A stretch of DNA of 64,000 nt, taken from Sulfurimonas sp. (GTDB lineage: Bacteria > Campylobacterota > Campylobacteria > Campylobacterales > Sulfurimonadaceae). Under the pieces are notes generated by a model. The model was given only the letters and a program-made list of their open reading frames with translations, was not told the origin of the DNA and did no database searches. The position numbers and the translations under genes were made by a program. Positions 1-7,961 of this stretch are shown piece after piece; the stretch's first letter is position 1, and each line of letters starts with the position of its first letter. The stretch lies in assembly GCF_026196735.1 (NCBI RefSeq), contig NZ_JAPHUF010000002.1, forward strand, positions 186,001 to 250,000, read 5' to 3'.

Positions 1-360
1 TATTAACTCATCTATATCATCTTTGAACGAGTATGCTTGACCGGCCGGTAGTTCTATCGCCACCGGCTTTTGATTATCTTTAAAGTTGTTTACATAACAC
101 CAATCACTTGGAGCTGCTTCAGATTTTGCTTTTGCTTGTAAAAAAGTCATTACAGTGGAGTGCTTACCACTTCCTGATGGACCCATGGCAAATAAATTAT
201 AGCCGTCTTGCTGGATATTTGTACCAAAATCAACTGCTTTTAGAGCATTTTCTTGACCTATAAATTGTTCTAGTGGTTCTAATTCTTTTGTAGTTTTAAA
301 TGAAAAAAGTGAAGTATCACATGTATTATATAGCTGTGAAGACTCTAGAGACTTAAGCAT
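1..360 (-). CDS. Lon-like ATP-dependent protease, N-terminal part (runs off the left edge)
   Basis: Reading leftward from an ATG at 358-360, 120 codons stay open to the edge of the window. The protein has an AAA+ N-terminal region with a Walker A motif (GPSGSGK) near residue 60, preceded by an 'LEPLEQFIGQENALKAVDFG' style segment. That arrangement is seen in the Lon-related AAA_32 proteases rather than in classical LonA, which carries a longer substrate-binding domain first. The family degrades misfolded proteins in the cytoplasm. The catalytic Ser-Lys domain lies outside the window. The gene is divergent from the small heat-shock gene, which fits a protein quality-control neighbourhood. Lon-like assignment is good; the exact subfamily is inferred. 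Confidence 0.75.
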   Translation of the reverse strand, partial: MLKSLESSQLYNTCDTSLFSFKTTKELEPLEQFIGQENALKAVDFGTNIQQDGYNLFAMGPSGSGKHSTVMTFLQAKAKSEAAPSDWCYVNNFKDNQKPVAIELPAGQAYSFKDDIDELI

Positions 361-503
361 ATTACCCCTTTGAACAATCAATAAAATATATTTAATCTAG
401 GTTTATGAAAAATTATACCTCTACTTTCAAAAATAGAGCTTAAATATGCTTACAAGTTTATACAAAAAGTTATTCAATATTAATTTGTATTATTTAACTA
501 GAA

Positions 504-509
504 TATAAT
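504..509 (+). promoter_or_regulatory. Candidate -10 box for the hsp20 gene
   Basis: A TATAAT hexamer stands about 98 bases upstream of the hsp20 start in an AT-rich stretch. Campylobacterota sigma-70 promoters depend mainly on the -10 box, so lack of a clear -35 is not a problem. This is a pattern match only. Confidence 0.35.
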
Positions 510-563
510 AATGTAGAAATATTTACTAATTGTTAATTATAAATTATTAATATTCGTTTTAGG

Positions 564-578
564 TTGTACGAAGTACAA
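564..578 (+). promoter_or_regulatory. Perfect inverted repeat upstream of hsp20
   Basis: TTGTAC-GAA-GTACAA is a perfect palindrome with a three-base spacer, centred about 36 bases before the hsp20 start codon and just before the ribosome-binding site (aaaggag, 595-601). It does not match CIRCE (HrcA) or HAIR (HspR) consensus. It could be an operator, or an RNA hairpin in the leader. Confidence 0.4.
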
Positions 579-606
579 TCAGGTATAAATGTAAAAGGAG
601 TTTATT

Positions 607-1032
607 ATGTTTTTAACTAAATACGATCCATTTAAAGAATTAAGAGAGTTGGAGAGAAAAATCTCTGTCGGTTTTCCTTCCTTGAGTGAAGAGGGTGAAT
701 TATCTGGTTTTTCACCGGTTGTAAATACAAGAGAAGGTGAGTTCGCATACCATATAGAAGCAGATTTGCCAGGTGTAAAAAAAGAGGATATCTCTGTTGA
801 GACAAAAGATGATATTTTAACTATCTCCGGAGAAAGAAAGCATAAAAAAGAGGTGCAAAAAGATGACTACTACAAGTTAGAGAGTAGTTATGGCAAGTTT
901 CAAAGAAGCTTTACACTTCCAAAAGGCGTTGACGCTGAGAATATAAAAGCTTCATGTGATAACGGTGTTCTTGAAGTGACTATTCCAAAGTTAACCACAA
1001 AAAATGATAAGAAAAAAATTAAAGTTAAGTAA
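607..1032 (+). CDS. Small heat-shock protein (Hsp20 / alpha-crystallin family)
   Basis: A 141-residue cytoplasmic holdase that binds unfolding proteins without ATP. The alpha-crystallin domain spans roughly residues 38-130, with the typical 'ADLPGVKKEDISVE' strand and the 'GVLEVTIPK' motif near the C-terminus. It ends in a Lys-rich tail (KKKIKVK), carrying a degenerate IxI/V-type oligomerisation signal. A strong ribosome-binding site (aaaggag) lies 6 bases before the ATG. The gene stands alone, with a palindrome in its leader and a hairpin terminator after it, so it is probably monocistronic and stress regulated. Confidence 0.93.
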   Translation: MFLTKYDPFKELRELERKISVGFPSLSEEGELSGFSPVVNTREGEFAYHIEADLPGVKKEDISVETKDDILTISGERKHKKEVQKDDYYKLESSYGKFQRSFTLPKGVDAENIKASCDNGVLEVTIPKLTTKNDKKKIKVK

Positions 1033-1041
1033 AGTAAACTC

Positions 1042-1072
1042 AAGGCGCGAGAAAGTTCGTGCCTTATTTTTT
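1042..1072 (+). terminator. Rho-independent terminator after hsp20
   Basis: AAGGC-GCGA...TTCG-T-GCCTT forms a stem of about 10 pairs followed on the plus strand by a T-rich tract (ATTTTTTATTT). It lies immediately after the hsp20 stop and before the convergent gene at 1075. Confidence 0.75.
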
Positions 1073-1074
1073 AT

Positions 1075-1398
1075 TTAATGATTTACTTTTCTACCTATAG
1101 CTTTTTCAACTGAAGCTATTTTAGTTTTTAGTCTGTTTTTTGTATTTTTTCTGATATCAAATTTCAGAGATGAGTATACTCGCTCACAATCTTTTAGTTG
1201 TTCATAAGCCAGTTCTATAATTGCTAAGGCTTCTTTCATAGTTTTTGTTTCAACTACGGTTCCCATCGGTGTTAATTGGTATGCAACACCAGACTTGTCT
1301 ATAGCATCTATTACCTTGCTGACTTGCGCAGATACAGAAGCACCTTCTCTGCCATCAGGCGATGTCGGGAACATACTAAACTCTAATAAAACACTCAT
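1075..1398 (-). CDS. MTH1187/YkoF-like thiamine-binding family protein
   Basis: A 107-residue soluble protein matching the MTH1187 family (PF01910): the start 'VLLEFSMFPTS' and the central 'YQLTPMGTVVETKTMKEAL' segment are characteristic. Members are ferredoxin-like dimers thought to bind thiamine or a related pyrimidine. No transport gene is adjacent, so the role is unknown here. It sits upstream of nothing obviously related; the DsrE-like gene begins 31 bases upstream on the same strand, so the two may be co-transcribed. Confidence 0.8.
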   Translation of the reverse strand: MSVLLEFSMFPTSPDGREGASVSAQVSKVIDAIDKSGVAYQLTPMGTVVETKTMKEALAIIELAYEQLKDCERVYSSLKFDIRKNTKNRLKTKIASVEKAIGRKVNH

Positions 1399-1428
1399 TT
1401 GATTTCCTTCATTTTTTAATCAATCGTA

Positions 1429-1782
1429 CTAAAAAGTTAGTACTTTGTCACTCTTAATTACCCAATCAGATAAAATCTGCATAGTTGAAGATATTTTATC
1501 ATCGAAGTAGGGCTCATTTTTGAATATACCGCATCGTGCATTACATGTACCGCATACTTGAAGATTAACTCCATCAGCATACATTTTTTTAAGCATATCT
1601 ACTAAGTCATAGTCATAACTGTCTGGTTTTGTGGTTTTGTCTCTTGCTAAATCAACTGCATTATTCATTAAAAATATATTTACATCTTCGCCATTTTTAT
1701 GAAGTGTCTTTGCCAAGCGTAAAGCATTCCAAGTTACATCAGTTCCATCATAGGGCTGGTGGTTTAATATTATAGTTATCAT
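1429..1782 (-). CDS. DsrE/DsrF-family sulfur relay-like protein
   Basis: A 117-residue DsrE-fold protein. The opening strand 'ITIILNHQPYDG', the 'ALRLAKTL' helix and the cysteine motif 'VCGTCNARCG' around residues 76-85 are typical of the DsrE/TusD clan, where a cysteine carries persulfide sulfur. Three clustered cysteines suggest sulfur transfer or redox function. Sulfur-oxidising Campylobacterota carry several such proteins. The exact partner is not shown by the context. Confidence 0.8.
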   Translation of the reverse strand: MITIILNHQPYDGTDVTWNALRLAKTLHKNGEDVNIFLMNNAVDLARDKTTKPDSYDYDLVDMLKKMYADGVNLQVCGTCNARCGIFKNEPYFDDKISSTMQILSDWVIKSDKVLTF

Positions 1783-1824
1783 ACTTTATTCCCTGAGTTA
1801 CTTATTTTCAACTTTCTTGTTTTT

Positions 1825-2193
1825 CTACTTTAAATACTCGTACATGTTGCTTCTCTCAAACTTTTGTGCAAGCATAGGAGCCGTAACTCCTCTAGCATTG
1901 GCAATGCTCTTATCAGCACCACTCTCAACTAGTAGAGATACTAAATCTGGCATATCATCCATAATAGCCTCCATAAGAGGAGTCCAGCCAACGCCATCAA
2001 CTCTGTTAATATCTGCAGCATTTTCAAGTAAAAAACTGACCATCTCTCTTCTGTCTCTCCTGATGGCAATATGAAGAAGAGTCCATCCATACTTGTTTTG
2101 AATATTTATGTCATCTAGTTTTTCAACTTCTGTTTTAAAAGCATTAAAATCATTATCATAAACTATTTTTTCAAATTTCTCAAAGGTATTCAT
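1825..2193 (-). CDS. Ankyrin-repeat protein
   Basis: A 122-residue protein with about three ankyrin repeats: 'YGWTLLHIAIRRDRREMVSFLLENAADIN', then 'VGWTPLMEAI...LVSLLVESGADKS', then a shorter final repeat. Ankyrin repeats bind protein partners; small stand-alone versions are often periplasmic or cytoplasmic regulators of catalases in related genera, but no signal peptide is visible here. The stop lies about 43 bases upstream of the DsrE gene start on the same strand. Confidence 0.85.
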   Translation of the reverse strand: MNTFEKFEKIVYDNDFNAFKTEVEKLDDINIQNKYGWTLLHIAIRRDRREMVSFLLENAADINRVDGVGWTPLMEAIMDDMPDLVSLLVESGADKSIANARGVTAPMLAQKFERSNMYEYLK

Positions 2194-2203
2194 TTATTGC
2201 CCT

Positions 2204-2740
2204 TTAAAACATATTGACTATACCGTAGTCAAGTAACTCTTCGTATTGATCTGCCGTTAAAATAGTTTTAACTTTTGTTATACATCTAAGATGTGACTTG
2301 GTTAGCTCAGCTCTTAATTTTGCTATCTCATCTACTTTATCAAAAAAACTCTCAGCTTTTACATCGTTGTATTGTAATGCTATGTCACTAACTATTTCAA
2401 GCTCAAGTTTTTTGATTTTAATAGCTACTTTTGCCATTTGAGGCATTACTGTTTTTTGAATATTTACTAGTGCAGCTATCTGTTGTTTTGTTAACTCAAG
2501 GTTTGAAGAGTTTGAATTGTAAAGTGATAAGCCGACTAAAAAAGGCAGATTTTTAGTTATTAGTAAATAGCCTTTTGGAAAATCTTCTTTTGCTACAAAT
2601 GGACCTGGATCACCGGCAAGTTTTTCCATTTCAACTACATCAGCAATTGGAGGCGGTAAATTGGGCGCTGCTATGGCGCTAGTTGAGAAAAGTAGAGATA
2701 CTAATAGAAGGGGAGCGGTTATTTTAAATGATTTCATCAT
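2204..2740 (-). CDS. Exported Spy/CpxP-like protein
   Basis: A 178-residue protein with a clear signal peptide (MMKS...LLLVSLLFSTSAIA, cleavage near residue 24). The mature part is helical, with an 'LTKQQIAALVNIQKTV' segment and a second 'LTADQYEELL' motif; paired LTxxQ motifs are the hallmark of Spy/CpxP periplasmic chaperones and metal-resistance sensors. A Cys is present at 'LRCITKV'. It begins just upstream of the ankyrin gene (10 bases between), so the two are probably one transcript. Confidence 0.65.
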   Translation of the reverse strand: MMKSFKITAPLLLVSLLFSTSAIAAPNLPPPIADVVEMEKLAGDPGPFVAKEDFPKGYLLITKNLPFLVGLSLYNSNSSNLELTKQQIAALVNIQKTVMPQMAKVAIKIKKLELEIVSDIALQYNDVKAESFFDKVDEIAKLRAELTKSHLRCITKVKTILTADQYEELLDYGIVNMF

Positions 2741-2817
2741 TGTTTTTCCTTTTAATGTTTTACATGTAGCGTGTATTATACATTGGTATATTAAATGATA
2801 ACTTGAGTTATAGTAGT

Positions 2818-2843
2818 TTTAAAATCCACCTCAAAAGAGGCGG
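2818..2843 (-). terminator. Terminator after the fabL-like gene
   Basis: On the minus strand CCGCCTC-TTTT-GAGGTGG is followed by ATTTT. It stands just after the stop of the leftward dapA/reductase pair and ends that long operon. Confidence 0.65.
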
Positions 2844-2850
2844 AGCTTAT

Positions 2851-3645
2851 TTATTGAAATGAAGTTCCACCGTCAACAACGATAGTTTGTCCTGTTAACC
2901 AAGATGAGCCATTTTCACACAAGAAGATACATGCACCAGTTAGGTCTGTAGCCTCACCCATACGGCTAAGCGGTGAGCGTTTGACTACTTCACCTTTTAC
3001 CTCTTCGTAATTAGGAAATGCTTTAAGTGCATCTGTGTCGATTGGACCACCGCTTACAGCATTAACACGGATATTTTTCTCACCAAGTTCAGCAGCAGCG
3101 TATTTTACCATTGTCTCAACAGCTGCTTTATTTGTGCCGTGACCCGCATAGTTTGGAGTGTAAACAAGGTTACCTGTAGAACTCATGCTTATTATGCTTC
3201 CACCGCCAACTGCTTCCATGCGCTTAGCTGCTTCTTGAGCGCCAACAACAAAAGCTTCAACAGTAGCTGTATAGATGTTGCCAAGACCTTTTGGCTTAAG
3301 TCTCATAAATGGAGCAAATCCACCAACAACAGCACGACCGGATATGATTGCATTTGAGATAAAGTAGTCAAGTCTATCGAAGTCTTCATCAAACTCTTTG
3401 TACACATCTTTGTAAGTTAACGGCTCCATGATATCTAGTTTATAAGCTTTACATTTTACGCCGTGTTTTGCTTCAATGTCAGCGATAATCTCATTTGCAG
3501 TATCTGCATTTGAAGCGTAAGTAAATGCTACATCACAACCTTTTTGGGCGAATGCATAAACGATTGCTTTACCAATACCTCGAGTTCCTCCGCTAACAAA
3601 TAAAGTCTTGCCTTTCATTGTTTGTCCTGTGGTTTGTTCAGCCAT
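2851..3645 (-). CDS. fabL: Enoyl-ACP reductase, FabL-like short-chain dehydrogenase
   Basis: A 264-residue SDR enzyme with the NAD(P)-binding motif GGTRGIGKA near residue 19. The active site reads Y-A-G-H-G-T-N-K around residue 167, i.e. Tyr-x6-Lys. This spacing is that of enoyl-ACP reductases FabI/FabL, not of ordinary SDRs (Tyr-x3-Lys). It probably carries out the last reduction of fatty-acid elongation. The C-terminal 'WLTGQTIVVDGG' is standard for the fold. It follows dapA by two bases; the dapA-reductase pair is conserved in Campylobacterota. FabL rather than another role is an inference from the active-site spacing. Confidence 0.72.
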   Translation of the reverse strand: MAEQTTGQTMKGKTLFVSGGTRGIGKAIVYAFAQKGCDVAFTYASNADTANEIIADIEAKHGVKCKAYKLDIMEPLTYKDVYKEFDEDFDRLDYFISNAIISGRAVVGGFAPFMRLKPKGLGNIYTATVEAFVVGAQEAAKRMEAVGGGSIISMSSTGNLVYTPNYAGHGTNKAAVETMVKYAAAELGEKNIRVNAVSGGPIDTDALKAFPNYEEVKGEVVKRSPLSRMGEATDLTGACIFLCENGSSWLTGQTIVVDGGTSFQ

Positions 3646-3647
3646 TT

Positions 3648-4541
3648 TTATAGTCCTTTGATCTCATAATTTTTCATAACTTTTTCGATTTTTTTCATAT
3701 TCTCAATGCTTGGCGCAAGAAGTGGAAGTCTATACTCTAGAGTTTCTATCAATCCTGCAATATACATAGCAGCTTTTATGGGGATAGGGTTAGCTTCACA
3801 AAACATAACCGAGTTAAGTGGGTATAACTTGTCATTTATGGCTTTTGAACCTGCAAAATCACCCTCAAGTGCTAGTTTTACTAATTCACTTTTTAAATCA
3901 GGCATTAAGTTTGAAGTAACAGAGGTTATTCCTGCTCCACCGTTTGCTAAAATTGGGTAGTCAATAGCATCATCACCAGAAAATACTTTAAGTTCAGGAC
4001 GACGAGAAAGAAGTTCAACTGCACGCTCTAGGCTTCCAGTAGCTTCTTTAATTCCATATATATTTTTAACATCATCAAAAAGTCTAATAACAGTATCTGC
4101 TTCAATGTCAACAACTGTGCGACCAGGTACATTGTAAAGCATAAATGGCAAATCTGGCACCGACTCAGCAATTGCTTTGTAATGTTGGTAAAGCCCCTCT
4201 TGAGATGGTTTTACATAATAAGGTGCAACTGAAAATATAGCATCAACACCACACTCTTGTGCATTTTTTGCAGCGTTTATAGCTTCAGATGTTGAGTTGC
4301 TTCCAGCACCTGCAAGAACTTTAGTATTAGTTCCTTTACAAACTTCAACTGCAATTTCCATACATCTTTTGTCTTCATCGTATGACAAAGTAGCACTTTC
4401 GCCGGTTGTTCCAACTGGACATACCGCGTTCATGCCGTTATTTATTTGACGTTTGATTAGTGCAGCATAAGCCTGCTCATCAAGTTTCCCATTTTTAAAC
4501 GGAGTGATAAGTGCTGTTGAAGAACCTGTTACAATATTCAT
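3648..4541 (-). CDS. dapA: 4-hydroxy-tetrahydrodipicolinate synthase
   Basis: A 297-residue class I aldolase that condenses pyruvate with aspartate semialdehyde, the first committed step to diaminopimelate and lysine. Visible are the 'GTTGESATL' loop (residues 44-52) with the catalytic Thr pair, Tyr in 'MLYNVPGRT' near 133-138, and the Schiff-base Lys in 'YGIKEATGS' near 163. Length is normal. The FabL-like gene follows after two bases. Upstream is a 185-base gap before the phospholipase-like gene. Confidence 0.96.
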   Translation of the reverse strand: MNIVTGSSTALITPFKNGKLDEQAYAALIKRQINNGMNAVCPVGTTGESATLSYDEDKRCMEIAVEVCKGTNTKVLAGAGSNSTSEAINAAKNAQECGVDAIFSVAPYYVKPSQEGLYQHYKAIAESVPDLPFMLYNVPGRTVVDIEADTVIRLFDDVKNIYGIKEATGSLERAVELLSRRPELKVFSGDDAIDYPILANGGAGITSVTSNLMPDLKSELVKLALEGDFAGSKAINDKLYPLNSVMFCEANPIPIKAAMYIAGLIETLEYRLPLLAPSIENMKKIEKVMKNYEIKGL

Positions 4542-4653
4542 CTAATTACCCTTGTTTTAATAATGCGCAATTATAGCTAAAAAGTTTTAAACGAAGGAAA
4601 TTAAAATCATTATTGGACATAATTATCAACAATAAATATTATATATATTTACT

Positions 4654-4691
4654 GAGTTGAGCAAACCTTCAAAGTTTGAGAGCAACAACTC
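4654..4691 (-). terminator. Possible stem-loop terminator after the phospholipase-like gene
   Basis: GAGTTG pairs with CAACTC and an inner AAAC with GTTT, giving an interrupted hairpin about 35 bases beyond the stop of the gene at 4726. The following T-tract is poor, so termination is uncertain. Confidence 0.3.
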
Positions 4692-4725
4692 ATATGTTTA
4701 ATAAAATATTACACCAATACAAAAA

Positions 4726-5742
4726 TTAAAACTGTGATTTTTTATCTCTTTTTAAAATATTTTTTGTGCTCCAGTTTAGCAGTTTTAAGTCTGCTTTTAC
4801 TGCGTTTAGGTGTAAAGAATAAACAAAATCTTCATATCTAGGATCGTTTTCTTTAAACTTACATGTAGAACCGTTTTCTAGTGTCATTAAGCCTTCTTGA
4901 CCAAATAGCGGGGAGTTGTTTTTAATGTAATATTTTCCAAAATATTCATCGCTCTTAGGTGGTGTCCAAAACTCTTGCCATGTAAAATTTGGACACTCGG
5001 GTATTTCTTGTTTTAAAAGATTGAGTGTTTTAGTTGCCGCATTGAAGCGTATCTCTTCTAAAGTCTCACTGTTTGTATCTATCTCATGACAAAGAAGATT
5101 ATCATGCTGTAGTTCATTTAAAAGACGCTGAGTATCGGGTGCGATATAGTCTATATTGTCTTTTATCATGTGTTTATATTTATCTTTATACTCTTGCATA
5201 TATGTGACGAGAGGCTTAAGTGTTTTAGGACCGATAACGCTGATAACTGTCGGACCGTGGTAAACAGGCACTACATGTGCAGGACTGGTTATGTCCTCAA
5301 CCAAATGAATAAGACCTCCGATAAAAAGTAGTTTATTATAATTTTTCTCATTAGACTTTAGCCCATCTTTTAAACCTTGCCACAATCTAATATGTGATTG
5401 CTCAACTAAACCTGCACGCGACATGTCTTCTTTGTTGGGATTGTAAAAGTGCCAGTTAAATGGGCGTTTGGCTTTAGAAAAAACCTTTTCTCCCCTTAAA
5501 GAGAGCACATCGAATATATTAAATTTCAAGCCTTCATCCATTGCTATGTTTCCAGCTATAACTCTGCTTTTTGCATCTTCGACAATGTCATACATCGTAT
5601 CACCTGGAAAACATTCATTGTAGATTGTTAGTGCTGTATTTAAGAGTGGTTCATGAACAGTCTTTGCTTCATAGGCTTGAGTATTTGATGAGAGTGCTAT
5701 TAATGCAGCAACAAAAATCAAATAATTTTTTATCGGTCTCAC
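4726..5742 (-). CDS. Exported zinc-dependent phospholipase C / P1 nuclease-like protein
   Basis: A 338-residue protein with a signal peptide (MRPIKNYLIFVAALIALSSNTQA). The central part has 'GGLIHLVEDITSPAHVVPVYHG' near residues 140-165: the H-x3-D-x4-P-x-H pattern of the zinc-binding core of the PLC/P1 nuclease fold. An upstream 'HFYNP' and His in 'EQSHIRLW' would supply further ligands. Substrate (phospholipid or nucleic acid) cannot be told. The gene and its two upstream neighbours sit between the M16 peptidase and dapA, which adjoin in Helicobacter. Confidence 0.65.
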   Translation of the reverse strand: MRPIKNYLIFVAALIALSSNTQAYEAKTVHEPLLNTALTIYNECFPGDTMYDIVEDAKSRVIAGNIAMDEGLKFNIFDVLSLRGEKVFSKAKRPFNWHFYNPNKEDMSRAGLVEQSHIRLWQGLKDGLKSNEKNYNKLLFIGGLIHLVEDITSPAHVVPVYHGPTVISVIGPKTLKPLVTYMQEYKDKYKHMIKDNIDYIAPDTQRLLNELQHDNLLCHEIDTNSETLEEIRFNAATKTLNLLKQEIPECPNFTWQEFWTPPKSDEYFGKYYIKNNSPLFGQEGLMTLENGSTCKFKENDPRYEDFVYSLHLNAVKADLKLLNWSTKNILKRDKKSQF

Positions 5743-5901
5743 TTTATTTCCTTAAAAATATAATAAATCTAATTATAAGCAAATTTTGTTTTTTAAGCCA
5801 TACAAATACAAAATTACTTAGTAATGTGTTAAGTTTTAAAGTTGTGCAAGAGTTGTGTTTGAAGCATAGTTATAAAGATAGGTTTAGTAGGGTGAAATAG
5901 C

Positions 5902-5925
5902 AAAAGGGCAAATAAGCCCTTTTTT
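5902..5925 (-). terminator. Bidirectional-looking terminator after the Gly-rich gene
   Basis: AAAAGGGC-AAATAA-GCCCTTTTTT is a clean GC hairpin with A/T runs on both sides. It lies 5 bases from the stop of the leftward gene at 5930, so it most likely serves that gene. Confidence 0.8.
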
Positions 5926-5929
5926 AAAA

Positions 5930-6277
5930 CTATCTGCGACCACCGCCGCCACCAGGGCCCATTCCACCGCCAGAGCCCATTCCTTGTCCAGAACCCATTC
6001 CGCCGCCAGAATTCATTCTACCGCCTCTTTCAGGTACTTCGTCAGGCATTGAGAGACCACGCTCTTTGGCTCTCTCTTTCATGCGCTCATGATGTTCTTT
6101 ACGAATTTGTTCTCTCTCTTGCTCATTTTTAGCTGAACGCAATTGATTTCTATGTTTATTACGCTCTTGCTGTGTCATCAGCTCAGAACCATAAACTCGA
6201 TCAGCTGCAAAAACTGATGTACTTGTTAAAAGCAGGGCAGCTGCCAAAGCAGACACTATGAATGTTTTTTTCATCAT
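5930..6277 (-). CDS. Small exported Arg/Glu-rich protein with a Gly-Met tail
   Basis: A 115-residue protein with a signal peptide ending FAA-DRV. The mature part has a charged helical stretch (residues 35-75, rich in Arg, Glu, Gln and Lys) and then a low-complexity tail of GGGM/GSGQGM repeats ending GGGGGRR. The repeats make this stretch locally GC-rich. No function is known to me; similar short exported proteins occur across sulfur-oxidising bacteria. It has its own ribosome-binding site (aaggag) and terminator, so it is probably transcribed alone. Confidence 0.7.
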   Translation of the reverse strand: MMKKTFIVSALAAALLLTSTSVFAADRVYGSELMTQQERNKHRNQLRSAKNEQEREQIRKEHHERMKERAKERGLSMPDEVPERGGRMNSGGGMGSGQGMGSGGGMGPGGGGGRR

Positions 6278-6367
6278 AAACTCCTTGTATGTTTTAAAAT
6301 ATTATATATCTTTTAAACTTAAAATAGCTATTGTTTATAACATTAAATAACTTTTATGGTTGGTTTA

Positions 6368-6652
6368 CTAGGTGTTCTTTGGTTTATGAAGCCATTCCGT
6401 GTCTCCGAGAGAAAATGGGTGCTGATTTGCGAACTCTTCTTTTGTGCATCTAAATTTAAAATTATTTATATAAGCATTTAAAATTTTATACGCTTTATTT
6501 ATTTCTTGAAATTTTTCAACTGAGCCATCAGGCATGTCTGGGTGGTATTTGCGAGATAGTTTTAAGTATCTTTTTTTTATGTCATCTTTGGTTTCTACAC
6601 CAATAAGCCCAAGTGTTTCTACGGCTTGTTCAAATTCTGCGTATGTAACCAA
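6368..6652 (-). CDS. J-domain (DnaJ-like) co-chaperone
   Basis: A 94-residue protein consisting of little but a J domain. The HPD tripeptide (RKYHPDMPDGS, residues 36-39) that stimulates DnaK ATPase is intact, followed by 'EINKAYKIL', the usual helix III. No Gly/Phe or zinc domain follows, so it is a type III co-chaperone. It begins 6 bases after the M16 peptidase stop and is likely co-transcribed with pyrD and the peptidase. Confidence 0.85.
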   Translation of the reverse strand: MVTYAEFEQAVETLGLIGVETKDDIKKRYLKLSRKYHPDMPDGSVEKFQEINKAYKILNAYINNFKFRCTKEEFANQHPFSLGDTEWLHKPKNT

Positions 6653-6658
6653 AAAAAT

Positions 6659-7960
6659 TTACTCGCCTTTTTTGAGAATCATTGTAGTTGATTTGTTGAA
6701 GTCAAAGTACTTATTTGCAACTTCTTTAACTGATTTTTGAGTTACTTTTTCAATGTCTTCTTCGTATGTTAAAAGAGGTTGTAAGTCTCCGCGAACAAGA
6801 TAACTTCCAAAAAGGTTTGCAACAGAAGTCGAGCTTTCTAGTGAGTAGATAAAATCAGCTTTAGAGTTGATTTTGACTTTGTCTAGTTCAGCTTTGGTTA
6901 CTTGCTTGTTTTTTATAAGTTCTATCTGCTCAATCAGCTCTTTTTCAACATCTTCAGCTTTTACCCCTGGATTACATGTAGCTAAAAATATAAAAAGACC
7001 TGGGTCAATATTTTCCATATTATATGCATATACACTGTTTACAAGATGCTTTTTATCTACTAACTCTTTATATAGTCTTGAGCTTTTTCCAGAGAACAAA
7101 ATCTCTGAGATGACACTCAGCTCAACCTGATCTTTACTTTTAAAATTAGGAATATGAAAAGTTATGGCTACCATCTCTACTTCAGAGTCCTTATATATAG
7201 TCGCTCTTTTTGGTCCATCTTGTTCAGGCTCTACAAATTTAAACTCTGGAATTTTAGTTCCATTTTTAATGCTATCAAACTCTTTTTTAGCTTTTTTAAA
7301 CACTTCCTTGGGGTCAACATCACCGGTAACCATTAAGATGGCATTGTTTGGCTGATAGTAAGTCTTATGAAAGTCTTTAATATCTTGGAGTGTCCATGTT
7401 TGGATATCGTTCATAAAACCGATAGGTGTCCAGTGGTAAGGATGGTATGTATAGGCATTGTTAAACAGTGCAAAGTAAAGATAACCAAGAGGATTGTTCT
7501 CTGTTCTCCAGCGTCTCTCTTCTGCAACAACATCTCGCTCAGGTTGGAACTCTTTGTCTTTTAGCTTAAGGTTTTGCATAAGCTCAGCGTAAAGGGATAG
7601 TGACTTAGAGAGATTATCTGTGCTTGATTTTATGTAGTAGTGAGTGTAGTCAAAACTAGTCGATGCATTGTTTATACCGCCTATGCCTTTTACCTCTTTG
7701 TCAAACTGACCGGCTGGCAAATTCTTTGTAGATTTGAAGTTCATATGCTCCAACATATGAGCTATTCCGGTTTTACCCATAACTTCATTTCTGCTTCCGA
7801 CTTTGTAAAATATATCTGTGCTTATAACATTAGTTGAGTTCTCTAGAGGGATTACAACTATCTGCAGTCCATTCTTTAGAGTCTTTGTTTCGTACTTTGG
7901 TAGTGATGTTGCCATTGCTAAATTTCCTAAAATTAGTATGAGTGCTATGAAAATCTTCAT
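6659..7960 (-). CDS. Exported M16 family zinc peptidase
   Basis: A zinc metallopeptidase of the pitrilysin/PqqL group. The inverted zinc motif HxxEH is present (HMLEHMNF) with the distal Glu in 'VAEERRWRTENNP'. A signal peptide is seen if the ATG at 7958-7960 is used (MKIFIALILILGNLAMA), giving 433 residues; the frame also offers an upstream GTG at 7978 overlapping pyrD, but that adds six residues in front of the signal peptide. Homologues next to pyrD and dapA are conserved in Helicobacter and relatives. It follows pyrD directly. Confidence 0.9.
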   Translation of the reverse strand: MKIFIALILILGNLAMATSLPKYETKTLKNGLQIVVIPLENSTNVISTDIFYKVGSRNEVMGKTGIAHMLEHMNFKSTKNLPAGQFDKEVKGIGGINNASTSFDYTHYYIKSSTDNLSKSLSLYAELMQNLKLKDKEFQPERDVVAEERRWRTENNPLGYLYFALFNNAYTYHPYHWTPIGFMNDIQTWTLQDIKDFHKTYYQPNNAILMVTGDVDPKEVFKKAKKEFDSIKNGTKIPEFKFVEPEQDGPKRATIYKDSEVEMVAITFHIPNFKSKDQVELSVISEILFSGKSSRLYKELVDKKHLVNSVYAYNMENIDPGLFIFLATCNPGVKAEDVEKELIEQIELIKNKQVTKAELDKVKINSKADFIYSLESSTSVANLFGSYLVRGDLQPLLTYEEDIEKVTQKSVKEVANKYFDFNKSTTMILKKGE

Positions 7961-7961
7961 A

